Below, piece by piece: positions 35,587 through 47,424 of a DNA stretch of 64,000 bases (position 1 is the stretch's first letter; every line of letters starts with the position of its first letter). Under the pieces are notes generated by a model, which saw nothing but the letters and a program-made list of their open reading frames with translations, searched no databases and was not told the origin of the DNA. The stretch is from Corylus avellana (Eukaryota > Streptophyta > Magnoliopsida > Fagales > Betulaceae). The stretch covers positions 11,919,629-11,983,628 of the forward strand of contig NC_081546.1 in assembly GCF_901000735.1 (NCBI RefSeq), written 5' to 3'. The translations under genes were made by a program, and so were the position numbers.

Positions 35587-35655
35587 ATGGATCAACGGAT
35601 ATGTGAGGAAGACAGGCAATTGGATTTTAAGTGTAAAAAAATCCTTCATGGAGTT
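35587..35655 (+). pseudogene. CDT1 first exon, partial second copy
   Basis: The first 23 codons of CDT1 (MDQRICEEDRQLDFKC...) with one change (Arg to Gly near codon 22) compared with 45021 on. It runs straight into the 100-N gap. If the duplication is real this is a decapitated promoter-plus-start copy. If it is a haplotype overlap, it is simply the other allele. Confidence 0.85.
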
Positions 35656-35755
35656 NNNNNNNNNNNNNNNNNNNNNNNNNNNNNNNNNNNNNNNNNNNNN
35701 NNNNNNNNNNNNNNNNNNNNNNNNNNNNNNNNNNNNNNNNNNNNNNNNNNNNNNN
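35656..35755. other. Assembly gap (100 N) at the junction of copies A and B
   Basis: The filler lies exactly where copy A ends inside CDT1 exon 1 and copy B begins with the sequence found at 3478. Confidence 0.95.
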
Positions 35756-36706
35756 AATTATTGCAAGTTCATTTAGTTTGCATTTTCCCCTATTCACCAT
35801 AAACGTGGCGTGACACAACTAGAGTATGAAGTTCAAATATATAAGAAAAAAGTTGATTACCTATAGAAGGAAAATGACACATATAGGTCAAGAGGGAAAA
35901 TTTTAATTTTTCCTTTGATTTTGTTAATGCTAGTTGTTTGTATTGTACTCGGTGCATAAGTTGTTGTGTAATGGAGTAGTTTGAATTTTGTAATATGTAC
36001 CTTTACTTTTATTTAGCTGACTTATGTAATTCTATTAGAACATTTTATATTGAAATGAGCCGTTTGCAAGCATTTATACATAAGTCATCAGGTGTTGAAG
36101 ACAACAAGTAAAACATATAACATATAACATTCTTTTCAAGTAATTGTTCAAAGAGTAACATAAAACCCTTACACAACGTCTTCAGGTTACTTTTGCAATG
36201 GTAATATAAAAACCTTACACAAAATGTTTAAGTGTCTGTCCAAATGGTAATTACATAAAAACCCATACAAATCCTAAATGCAATAGAGATGTGACATAAA
36301 AATTTTCCAAAAGTTGTCACGCCTAATCTAGCATTAAAAAAAAAAAAAAAACATAATAGTTAATTGCCACCATTTTTTTAACACCAAAAGTTGTCGACAA
36401 TCTTTGTTAATACTACCATAGTCCTACTGAGTTGCAGTTGGCTGATTATGTTCTATTCCTTTGGTAATGTCTTACATTAGCTGCGAAACTCCAACATGTA
36501 CCAAATTTAAATATTTGATAACATATTGTACCACATTTCATTCCATATTTCTTATTCAGACCATCATTCCCAACTAATAATACCATATTTCTTATTAAAA
36601 TCATTGTTCCCAAATAATAATGCCCATACTCACCATTGTTCTCCTTTTGACCTCCTAACCTCCCTTTTTTTTTTTTTTTTTTTTTAATTGAAAGGGGGAA
36701 ATGAGG

Positions 36707-39700
36707 TTACATGGGATGATCTTTCTTACTCTTGATCCATAAGGAAGTGAGAATGGGAGAACCTAAGGGAATGCTACCAAACACAAAGTGGGTAGCAGCC
36801 CATTTTGCTAAATTGTGTGCACAGAGATTGGCACATCTAGACACTTTCAAAGCATTCCAGCTTTGAAAGGAAGAAAGATCAAGGGTAATGTCTGATACAA
36901 TAGTGGCAAACTGCCAAGAAGGAAATAAAAGAGGCTGATTCACATCAAGGATAACTAGAAGTGCATCCCCTTCCAAGTCAAAACTCCTAAAACTGGTAGA
37001 AGAAGCCAGACAAGTGGCAAGAAGAGCAGCTGAAGCTTCACCCAAAAGGACATCCGTAGAATGGAGTTTTTGAGTAGCTGCAAGAACAATATGCCTAGAG
37101 GCATCGCTGATCATTGTTGCTGCAACAACAAAGTTGCCTTTAATTGCAACATCAAAGTTCCCTTTGAAGCAACATGGCTGAGGAGGAAGCCACCGGAAGG
37201 GAAGAGCTACATCACGCCAGGCTGAATGATGAAACTCTAAGGAAACTTTTATTTGCTTAATAGCCTTACTTGGAACAGGTTGAATGGCTTCATGGATCAG
37301 CTTGTTCTTAGAAAACCAAATAAAATCAATAGTAAGAGCAGCAAATAATTGGAATTTCCTAGTTCCAGCCAAAGGAATAGCTAGCCTATCCAAAGGATAA
37401 ATTATAGCAAGGATCCAATCCGAAATAGGTCTAAAGGAGAAAGAGGAAGTAGTGATAGGCCAAGGAGAACTCTTCCAAAGAATTCTAGCTAAATTGCATT
37501 CCAAGAAAATATGGCATAAAGTCTCAAGAGGACATTCACAAAAAGGGCACACCCATGCCAAAGGATTCTCAGCAACAACAAATCTCCCAATGTTAGCCCT
37601 AGAAGGCAAGATATCCCATGCAGTCTTCCAGCGAAGATGTTTCAGCCTTGCTTGAAGTTTAAGACCCCAAAGGGCTTGCCAATCCATCGAAGAAAGAGGA
37701 GAGGACCTAGTGGAAGAAGGCAAGGAGACTTCACAGGCAGACTTCACTAAGAAGGTACCAGAGGGAGAAAGGGGCCCAAGTTCATTTGTCTTCAGATCTG
37801 GTATGAGGAATATGAATACTAAGGATATTCTGGACAGATGGGGGATCAAAAAGAACATGTAAAAAATTAACATTCCAAGACAGAGAACTAGTAAGCAAAA
37901 GATCAGCAACAAAAAAAAAAATTAGGCAGCTCCACCAAGTGCACATTAGGCCTAGGCTTGAAGCTAGGCATGAAAGGAATCCAGGGAGAATTTCAAATTT
38001 GAATATTTGCCCCATCAACAATGGACCAGGAAGCACCTTTCTCCACCACTTTTCTGTTCTTCAACAAGCCTTTCCAAATCCAAGATGATTAGGGATGAGG
38101 AGGAACATCCAAAAAGGAAACCCCATTCCGAAGATATTTACCATGAAGGGCTTCAACCCAAATAAGAGAATCATTGGTAATCATTTTCCAACCAAGTCGA
38201 GCTTGAAGAGAATTATTGAGGAATTCCATAGAGCATATACCTAGCCCACCCAAAGCTTTAGGCTGAACAATACTATCCCAAGAGAGGAATGAGAGATTAT
38301 GCTTCTTTTTTCTAAGGAAAACGCCACCAAAATTTCCTTAAGATCGAATTTATCTCTGTGCAAAGAGACTTGGGCAAAAGGAAAGGAGACATAATGTAAG
38401 AAGGGATAGCATTAGCCACCAATTTCACAAGAGTAGTCCTGGTTGCCTAGGATAAAAGTCTAGCCTTCCAACCATAAACCTTACCTAAAATTCTTTCCTT
38501 CAGCTCAGTGAAAGTATCCTTCTTTTTTCTTTGAATAAAAAGAGGAATACCCAAGTATTTAGCTCTAGCAGGAATAAGAGGCAGCCTGAGAATGCTATTA
38601 ATAGAAGCTTTCACCGAAGGCTTGCAATTCTTGCTGAAGAAAATTGCTGTCTTGGAGAAATTAATATGTTACCCCGAACATTTAGAGTATGTAGAGAGAC
38701 ACTTGAGAATAACATTTGATTTAGCATTCTTGGCCTTGGAGAAGATCATGACATCATCTGCAAACAAAAGATGAGAGATAGGGGGGCTCAATCTCGCTAT
38801 CTTAATACCATGAAGAGTACCCAAGTTCTCTTCTCTCAATAAAAGTCTAGAGAGAATTTCAGATTCGAGAATAAAATGGAAAGGAGAAATAGGGTCTCCT
38901 TACCTAAGACCATGAGTAGGTGAAAACTTGCCATATGGAGCACCATCAAGAAGGATGGAGAAGGAAGAGGTGGTGAGGCATTGACTAATCCACTTATTCC
39001 ATGTGGGATGGAAACCAAGTAAAGATAGGATTTTCAAAAGAAAATCCCATTCCATGGAATCAAAAGCCTTCTCCATATCAAACTTCAAAGCTATAAGTCT
39101 ACCATTCCCTCTCTTCTATTTCATAGAGTGAAAAACCTCATGAGCCAGAAAGGTGTTGTCGTGAATAGATCTCCTGTTCAAAAAAGCAAACTGAGTAGGA
39201 GAGACAATCTTATGAAGAAGAGGCTTAAGTCTATTAGAAATTTTTTTTGAGATAATTTTGTAATTGAAATTAGTAAGACTAATAGGCTTGAAGTGAGTCA
39301 CTAGAGAAGGATTTTCCACCTTGGGAATTAGGGCAATGTTTGTATGGTCTCTTTAAGCATATAACCCCCGTAAAAAAGGATTGCATCAAATCTATCACAC
39401 TGATCTTCAGAATTGGCCAATAGGACTTATAGAGAAGCCTTGTCATACCATTAGGACCAGGTGCTTTGTTAAGACCAAGCTCAGAGATAGCTGAGAAAAT
39501 TTCACATTCATCCGGTATAACACACAAACGAACATTCTCTTCATCAGAAATGAAATTATCCACCAAGTCATTGAAACTAGAATCAAAGATAGGGTGAGTG
39601 GTGGAAAAGAGGTTACTGAAGTGATTAACCAAAAAAGAGCCTATATTCTCCATTCCACTAATATTGGAACCATCAGCAGACCTTAAACAAGAGATAGAAT

Positions 39701-40809
39701 TATACCTGCGACGGTATGCTGTGGAAGCATGGAAGAATTTTGTATTAAGATCGGTGCAAGAGAGCCCCAATTCCCTTGATTTTTGCCTCCATAAAACTTC
39801 CTCTCTCAAGAGCTGTTCCGGCAAAGCCTCCTGAAGAGAAACCTCTATAGCCACACTACTGGGAGAGTGAGGAGATGATTGAATTTCACTAATTTGGGAC
39901 ATAAGAGACTTAATCTTAGTATGAATATGGCCAAAATGATGAATATTCCAATACTTCAAAGCAGCCTTAGTTTGCTTCCACTTCCTACTTAAAGAGAAAG
40001 ATGGAGAACCCTCCACTTCAACCAACCAAGCCCCAGCAACCACCGAGTGAGATTGATCACGGGTCCAAAAAGCCTCAAATCTAAAGGGCTTAGGAATATT
40101 TCTATAAGTATCAGTAGTTGACTGCAAAATAGGTCAGTGACTCGAATTAATAGCTAAAAAGTGGTTAATCAAAGAATTAGGAAAGAGATTCACCGAACCT
40201 TGACTAGCCAAGCCCTGATCCAGCCTTTCTCTAATATTAGCTATACCAAGACGATGATTGCTCTAGGTGAATTTATTACCAACAAAACCCAAATCAACCA
40301 AAGCATTAGAGTGGACAAAATCAGCAAAATCGTTATGGGAGGTAGAACCAAAACTGCAACCACCACACTTATTCGCAAATGATAAAATCACATTGAAGTC
40401 TCCCAACAAAAGCCAGGCACCACCAAAAGAGTTATCCAAATTAGTAAGGTGAGACCGAAAAGCACTTCGACACTACAATGTATGAGGTGCGTAAACACAA
40501 GAGATCATCCAAGAACGTTGAGGAGAATCAGCAACCACCAGGCAAGAAATGTGGTTTTGATCAAGCTGAATAGTCTCCAAAACAAAGCCTGCTTCCAAGT
40601 CACAAACATGCCTCCTTTCAAATTAAGAGAGGAACTTCCAATCGAGAGGAGAAACCCAAGTGAAGAAGAGAATTCCAGAAACGAGAAGAGACCACCTTTA
40701 TTTTAGATAGAAAAAGAACATCAAGACGATGAATCCTGATGAGAGCTTGTAAGGAACGAATTGTCAAGGCACAAGCTAGACCCCGAACAGTTGAAGCAAT
40801 AATCTTCAT
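36707..40809 (-). pseudogene. LINE ORF2, copy B
   Basis: It begins MKIIASTVRGL, where WNC of the endonuclease motif is damaged. The pre-RT and RT parts follow at 40127-38836 in several frames, with NKAPGPNGM near 39450 and the FDMEKAFDS motif near 39080. Stops follow RQ of the RQGD motif and occur elsewhere. The C-terminal open part (37912-36707) carries the zf-RVT region (CPFCECPLETLCHIFLEC) and an RNase H domain. That domain is complete to its end here, unlike copy A, with conserved GEASAALLA, LEGDALLV and AHNLAKWA. Confidence 0.88.
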
Positions 40810-42433
40810 TTTAGGAGGCCGGGGTTAAAGCTCACCGACCCATTAGAGATTGAACCAACAGATGAGAAAACACCTACTTCCTCATCACCAGAAGGACCAT
40901 TGTCACAGGCACAAAAAGAAGTGCTAGTAAACAACATAGGTTTTTTGGGAGGTAAAGGAGTAGTGTTGGTGGAAGAGGACAAGCTGGAGAATTTTATGTA
41001 AGGATGGAAGCATTTTTTAGAAGAAGAGTAAGATGGGTATTTAGGTGGTTTCAGAGGTGGATGAGGTGAGGATGTTTTGGAAGATGTCGTATTTGGGCAT
41101 GGGGTCAAGGCGTCAATGGCTTTAGTGACAGGAAAAGAAGCCAGCGTGGCAGTTGTAGAATTAATAAGAGGAGAAGCCAACGTGGCAGAAGGACAACTAA
41201 GAGAAGTAGCAGAACTAGTTCCAAGAGAACTAGAAAAGTTAGAAAGTTGAGAACCAACCAAAACAAGATCTAAAGTGCAAGTGGGACCGATTGAGCTGGA
41301 GGCAATAGACCAAGGGTAGTGAGAGAAACTAAGCTGGAGGTTTTTGAGATTGGCTGCATGGGATAGCATTAAAGAGGACATGATTGATCTCAGTTGAAAA
41401 TTGACAAAATAAGCCTTTCCCATTAATGCATTCGGAAAATCAGGCTTGGGAGAGACCACCGAGGTAATAGTAGGGCTCAACGCAGTAAGTTTGGTGGAGA
41501 TGGGATATGTCAACTTACCTTGGAAACTGTTGCAGAGACGAGATGAACTGAGCTGGAGAGTTGCACCTTCGATGGTGGCCTGAGTTGACTCAAAAGAGAG
41601 GCAAACTTGATCTTGAGAAACAGATTCAAAAGGTGTCAATGGAGATATGCGAAGAGGCAGTAACAACTCCACTTTATTATCATAAGGTGAACTAGCTTTT
41701 ACTTTAGAGCCATACTTACCCAATTATGGAGGACGACGAACCACAGGACATGAGAAAGATAAGTGCCCCAATCTTCCATATGCATAACAAAATTCAGATA
41801 GATGCTTATACTAGTAAGAAATTGGAGCAGGTTGCTTCAGAGGACGTTGGAGAAGAAGCCTAGTGGCTAAAGGTTCATCCAGAGGAATAAGCACACGAAT
41901 CCTCGGAAAACTCTTTCTACTAGGTTTCAAGTTATTCATGTTATCAACTTCAACCCAGCCACGCAGACTAGCAGCAATACTAATAACATTTTCCACAGTT
42001 ATCTTTTCCAAAGGACGACCATGAACTTGCACCCAGATGGCTGCCTTCAGAAAATCAATATCTTCATAAGTTTCATCATTTTCCCAACGCTTCAAGAATA
42101 AGGGAGAACCCTTAATATTCGAAGGAGAGTTATTTAAAACCCTAGAAAGATCATCCATATCTTCAAACGTGAACACCATCTTATTGTTTTCTTTGTCTTC
42201 AGTTGTAAGGGACTACAAAAATTGCCATGCTTGGAGGATATTGCTTTTAAAGTGGATTTGGAGATAGGTTTTAGGGAAATGATCTTCCCTATCAGAGTGA
42301 GAGAGGGATGGGGGGGTTGGTTGAAAGGAAGATCAACCAAGGTGGGGATGGAGAGATTGGAACAATGAAGGGCATTAGTATGATTAATAAGATCATTTAT
42401 CTCTTGGTGTAGAGGTTCCATGATCAAGGACAA
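40806..42433 (-). pseudogene. LINE ORF1, copy B
   Basis: N-terminal MEPLHQEIND part (42433-42134), DUF4283 core (42179-41811), zinc-knuckle region near 41760-41810 and Ser/Pro-rich tail (41723-40806). A frame change at about 42190 and stops near 41808 and 41725 break it. The tail ends in ...LLK followed by TGA, which overlaps the ORF2 ATG as ATGA (stop/restart arrangement). Confidence 0.85.
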
Positions 42434-42647
42434 AAGAAAGGAGTAAGGGGTAAGGGAGAAAAGAGAAGCAAAAGAGAAAGTTAAGAAAGAAGATGAATAG
42501 AGTTCAGGAGAGCTCTACGAGAGAGAGCGGTTCTAACAGCCAATAGATGAAAAAGATTGAAAAAACAAGTGTAGGTCGCTTGAGTCTTCTTCGAATATTC
42601 TTGGGTGGTTTAAGGAGTGGTCACACTCCTCTCACCTCCCTAGGTCT

Positions 42648-44098
42648 CTTCAGGTTTGATGATGTTGGTGCCATGTCCAATTGTTGGGGTTGATGTTGCC
42701 AACATAATGAAAAATGAGTGTGTTAGTAACTTAATAAGTAGCAACATAAGTTTAAAAAATTGAAATAAAAATGACAACAATTCGTGTTTATGTGGATTCC
42801 AAGGTTTTAGTGGCTTGTACTGCAGCTGAGCCTCCAACTTGCCACAAAATGACAATAAACAACATTAGTCCCTTAATTTCGTGGAAATCATATGGTCGGG
42901 TTTGTTTATAAAACCTTACAGCAGTTGCAATATTATACTTCCTATTCCTAACCAATTTGGCCCAGTTCACCATGTTTAGGGTTTTCAGGTTGCTAAAAAC
43001 CTCTATCATTGTGACATTTTTTTACCACAGTTTCCACAAACTATATCACACCCGTAGCTAGTCACCTTAACAGTTTCCCATGACACTCATAGAAAGTAGC
43101 ACACTTCAGAGAGAATATACACAACACATGTGGACAAAAAACAAAATGAATGTGAAAGTATAATCAACTTAACAGCCACCCAACCATTTGATTAAGTATA
43201 CTATACTCTAAGCACTACATCTAATAGCCACCGACCACGATTTTTGAATTAGGGACCCTAAAAAAGCAAATAACTTCCCTACAACTGACAAAAAAAATGT
43301 GAAATCCAACATCTATATGAGTAAAACCCATAAATAAAACAAGAAACAAACTTTTTTTTTGACCTTACACAAAGTACATAAGAAACTCAGAAGTGTGGGG
43401 TTCTACAATTCCTCTTATACAAGAAGTTTAAAAGTAATGGGAAATACGACGGTGGGAACAAGGTCACGAGTAGTTACCTCTTACATGATTTGGGACTAGG
43501 ATCTATCGGCAAAGGCTAAGACGACCTAACAAATGGCTCCAATGTCTAAAAAAAACATGAAACGACGTATCAGCCATCGAAATCGAGTGAAAGTTTCAAT
43601 CCTTGTGCAAAATATCTGCAGAATCGAGCATGAAATTTTGGGGGGAAATCGCTTCTTGGAGGAAAACCAACAGTTGAAGGTGTATGTTAGAAACCTAAGG
43701 ATTAAAAGTGTTTTGTGATGTTTGGTTTTACTTTTCTTCCTTTTTTATTTGTTTGTTTAAATTTTGATTATGTAACTTTTTATTAATTTCATCATCTAAT
43801 GTGGCGTCTAAACTCTACGTACTTAATGCATGGTGACGTGGAGCTTCGTTAAAAATTTAGACAGAACCTTGACATAAGTATCAAGTTGGTATTTCGTTTA
43901 AATGTAAGTACCACTTATTGAAATTGAGATAGCTTTTTGAGTTTGGCTCAAACTACAAGACCGTTAAGCTTATTTATTTTTTTAAAGAAAATAAAAATTT
44001 TAACGAACAAAGCTTTTGTATTTAACCCAAACTATGTTTTAGAAAATGAAATACAACCCGAGAAAATGACCAAAATTATTGGTCAGGAGCACCCCAAC
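42648..44098. other. Non-coding DNA between LINE and CDT1 promoter, copy B
   Basis: It aligns with copy A at 26084-26336 and 33686-34760. The insert 43353-43558 begins with a T run and is absent from copy A; it could be a small retroposon in minus orientation. No gene is seen. Confidence 0.6.
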
Positions 44099-44114
44099 GT
44101 TCCAATTTTCGAGC

Positions 44115-44125
44115 TCCAACGGTCA
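44115..44125 (+). promoter_or_regulatory. MSA-like element (MYB3R site) upstream of CDT1
   Basis: TCCAACGGTCA fits the mitosis-specific activator consensus YCYAACGGYYA exactly and is kept in both copies. It lies about 0.9 kb before the ATG and perhaps 100-200 bp before the transcription start, since a leader intron seems to precede the ATG. A clear E2F site (TTTSSCGC) was not found; TTTTCCCTC near 44253 is one base off TTTCCCGC. Confidence 0.35.
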
Positions 44126-44783
44126 GAAAAGGGGAGTGGAAGAAGCAAAATTTCGAGCGCATCCATCAAAGAACGCGGAGGGCACTACTGTCTTTAAAAA
44201 TAAGTCTTCGAACACTCGGTACTGTCTTCTAGAATATTATTTGAAGCCAAAATTTTCCCTCTTGCCTGCGCTTGCACATCTTTCCCAAGTTAAACCCTCA
44301 AAAACGAAATCATATTAGGGCTGTCAATTCGTCCCAATTTTTTTCACAGGTTTGGATCTCTCTCTCTCTCTTGCGTCTGTGTTTTTCTGATTTAGGTTTG
44401 GAATGAACTTTTGTGTGAATCTGGCGATTAATTTTTTCAGGTTTTAACTTAATTATAAACTTCTCGGGTACGTTTTTGTTGGGTTTTGAAGAAAATTTAT
44501 CCCCTTTTGGTTAGAAAGAAATTCTCTGAGGGTTTAATTTGTGTATTGTTATCCTTTTTTGGGTGAGTTTGAATCGCTGTATGTGATAAAAGACAATGAA
44601 CTGCTTAATACAATTTCGTCTGCTGGTACTGGCTTGAGAAAGCAGCAAATTTCACGACCCACATTTTATAAATTGGTATAGTTGGTATATGTCGAGCATC
44701 CATATTGGTCTGTTTGCTATAATTGATCTAATGAGTGCTTTTTATAAGTTCAAATTAGGTTGAAGTATGTGTTGATATTTGCT

Positions 44784-45027
44784 GATTTTGTACCTGCATG
44801 TCTTACATGTTGGTTTCTGAAAAGGAATGTTTGTTTCTATGTTCAGGGATTTCTATATTGTTGCTTCTTCCTTAACTGTAATATTGTTAAAGAATGGTAT
44901 ATGTCGAGCAGATTTTGTACCTGCATGTCTTACATGTTGGTTTCTGAAAAGGAATGTTTGTTTCTATGTTCAGGGATTTCTATATTGTTGCTTCTTCCTT
45001 AACTGTAATATTGTTAAAGAATGGATC
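44784..45027 (+). repeat. 127-bp tandem duplication in the CDT1 leader (copy B only)
   Basis: GATTTTGTACCTGCATGTCT through AAAGAATGG occurs at 44784 and 44911. Copy A has it once. The first unit keeps the ATG context, which now opens a 17-codon upstream ORF (44894-44947) ending in TGA. The second unit carries the real start. Confidence 0.9.
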
Positions 45028-46472
45028 AACGGATATGTGAGGAAGACAGGCAATTGGATTTTAAGTGTAAAAAAATCCTTCATAGAGTTGAGAAATCAAC
45101 TGCCGTGTCTCCTGCCCATGTGCAAAAACCAGGAATTCTTGCAACGCAGAATTTGGAACTTAAGATTGCATGTCAGACACCAGAGAAGACCAATGAGCCT
45201 TTACATACCAAATTCAAGGATGGAGATGTAAATCTTCCAGACAAGTGGGTTCCTCAATGGATGCATCTGTTTATTTATTTACTCTTTTTTTTTTTTTGTT
45301 AAATTCTAACATTGGGCATCTTTCTTCCATTTTCAGATTTAAGATTATATCAGAGTTCTTTGATGGCATGAACTGTTCATTTAGGTTGCTTAGCCTGTGT
45401 AAAAGGTTACCTACCTTCCAAAATATCTCTGCTCAGGTGGAAGTTTTGAAAAAAAGGTAATTTCCAACCTTGCTGCATTCTTTCCATTTTTTTTTTTTTG
45501 GGGGGGGGGTAAGAAAAAATAAAGTACTACTCTGCAGAGAGGAGCAGTGCTCCCCATCATAGGACCACTCTACATAAAAATCTAAACCTTTGTGCATTGA
45601 GGACCTCTTATGTAAGTGAAACAAAACTGAGATTATAAATAAGATTAAACTCCCATCCCACCAAAAGAAAAAAAAAAAAACTTATGGATATTTGATCCCC
45701 CCAAAAAAGTTATGTAGAATAAGCGTCACAACATTATTCTTGAAATAAAAAAGTTTATGATTTTTGAAAGCCTAAATCCAAAAGCTCCTAGGCTAGCCAC
45801 CAAAATAAAAAAATAAAAAAAAAAGGTCCATACAATGGCTTTGGCCCCATGAAGAAAATAAAATTAGAATGGTTCTTAGAACATGACATGACACGTTTTC
45901 ACACTTTTCCGCCTACCATGCTGATATTTTTATTTTTATTTTTTATAAGCACATTATGTTGATTGTTGATGTAATGGTTTTTTTTTTTTTTTTTTCTTCC
46001 GGTTACTTGAGTGTTTTTTTTTTTTTTTTTTTATTTTAAAAACATTTGTTCAGTTAATATCTCAAAAAAAAAAAAAAAAAAAAAGAAAGAGAGAAGAAAT
46101 TTGACATCTAATTAAGTTTGTATTTTTTTTTGTTTTGTTTTTTTTTTTCGCTTGACTTGTGTACAAATGTATGTCAACTTAAAAAAATTTAATAAGTTGT
46201 ATATCGGTTGCATAAGATAAAACAATTTACTGAAAAAAACTATATAATATTATTTTATTAATTCTGCCCCCCAAGAGAAAAATCCTAGCTCCGCCATGTG
46301 TACAAAGACCTCATGTTTGTGTGGTGGGATTAGGCCCTAAATTGTGGAAATGTTTCTTAGATTTCTCCTATGAAACTGTACATATATTTTGTCCCAAGTA
46401 AAATGGTTGATATTTCTGGTCTTGCTGTATCTGATTCCTTGTTTTTTTTTGTTTTGTATTGTTTTTTTTTGT

Positions 46473-46504
<32 letters not shown>

Positions 46505-46961
46505 TTCTGTAACATCTGATTCCTTGTTTTTGCTAAAACAAGTTGAGGGAAGATTTATAACTTGAATGATCATTTATCTTATTGGTGTAGGTCAAATATG
46601 TGTTTCCACCAACTTCAGTTAATGGGTGAATCCCTAATTGGCCAGTGGGATCCTATTACTGATTCTCCCTACATTAAAATATTTCATATTTCTGGGTTTG
46701 AGCATCTTAAAGGATCACGATCAATATCTTAGAGTCATTGTTTGTACATTTTTCTACGTTTATGTATCTGCATATATTGTGTAATTGAGAACAGATGATG
46801 CCCTGAATTTTATGTCACTGGAATCCTATTTTGTATAACCAATGTAGATATCATAAAAAAAATGAGATTCTCTTATCTAGAAGGGATTGCTATTTATTGT
46901 GAAGTGAGAACTATATCTTGTTTGTAATAACCCCAAGGGGTTGGCTTAAGTTTGTATTTTG

Positions 46962-47021
<60 letters not shown>

Positions 47022-47392
47022 GTTTTTTGTTTTTTGTTTTTTGTTTTTTGTTTTTTGTTTTTTTTTTTCGCTTAACTTGTGTACAAATGTATGTCAACTT
47101 AAAAAAATTTAATAAGTTGTATATCGGTTGCATAAGATAAAACAATTTACTGAAAAAAACTATATAATATTATTTTATTAATTCTGCCCCCCAAGAGAAA
47201 AATCCTAGCTCCGCCATGTGTACAAAGACCTCATGTTTGTGTGGTGGGATTAGGCCCTAAATTGTGGAAATGTTTCTTAGATTTCTCCTATGAAACTGTA
47301 CATATATTTTGTCCCAAGTAAAATGGTTGATATTTCTGGTCTTGCTGTATCTGATTCCTTGTTTTTTTTTGTTTTGTATTGTTTTTTTTTGT

Positions 47393-47424
<32 letters not shown>

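Larger units (their letters stand above)
3478..35655 (+). repeat. Duplicated segment, copy A (with large insertions)
   Basis: Copy A aligns in direct orientation with 35757-45089 once three insertions are removed (9108-23287, 24614-26088, 26337-33685), leaving about 9.2 kb. Sampled stretches differ by about 3%. It covers a non-coding flank, an L1-like LINE, more non-coding DNA and the promoter and first 69 coding bases of CDT1. It ends exactly at a 100-N gap. The stretch 3478-4381 and its partner 35757-36660 show no gene or recognised element. Confidence 0.9.
36665..42633 (-). mobile_element. L1-like LINE, copy B (uninterrupted)
   Basis: Same element at the same site as copy A, 5.97 kb, with a T run at 36665 (poly(A) on the minus strand) and the 5' flank ACCTCCCTAGGTCT at 42634-42647. 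It carries both ORFs with more stops than copy A. The TAG in the RT region (about 39122) is shared with copy A, so it predates the split of the two copies. Confidence 0.92.
35757..45089 (+). repeat. Duplicated segment, copy B
   Basis: Direct repeat of copy A without its three large insertions, so it shows the empty target sites. It has two private changes: a ~200-bp insertion at about 43353-43558 and a 127-bp tandem duplication of the CDT1 leader. 35757-36660 is non-coding. Confidence 0.9.

Noticed and set aside
43937..44197. 86-codon plus-strand open frame, also present at 34616-34885 in copy A
   Set aside because: It lies in the CDT1 promoter region, has no domain, its ATG context and codon use are not gene-like, and the copies differ by frame-neutral and non-neutral changes alike.
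46918..47145. Open frames of Phe/Val/Leu/Cys or Lys/Asn/Gln repeats
   Set aside because: Translation of (GTTTT)n and (GTTTTTT)n microsatellite DNA.
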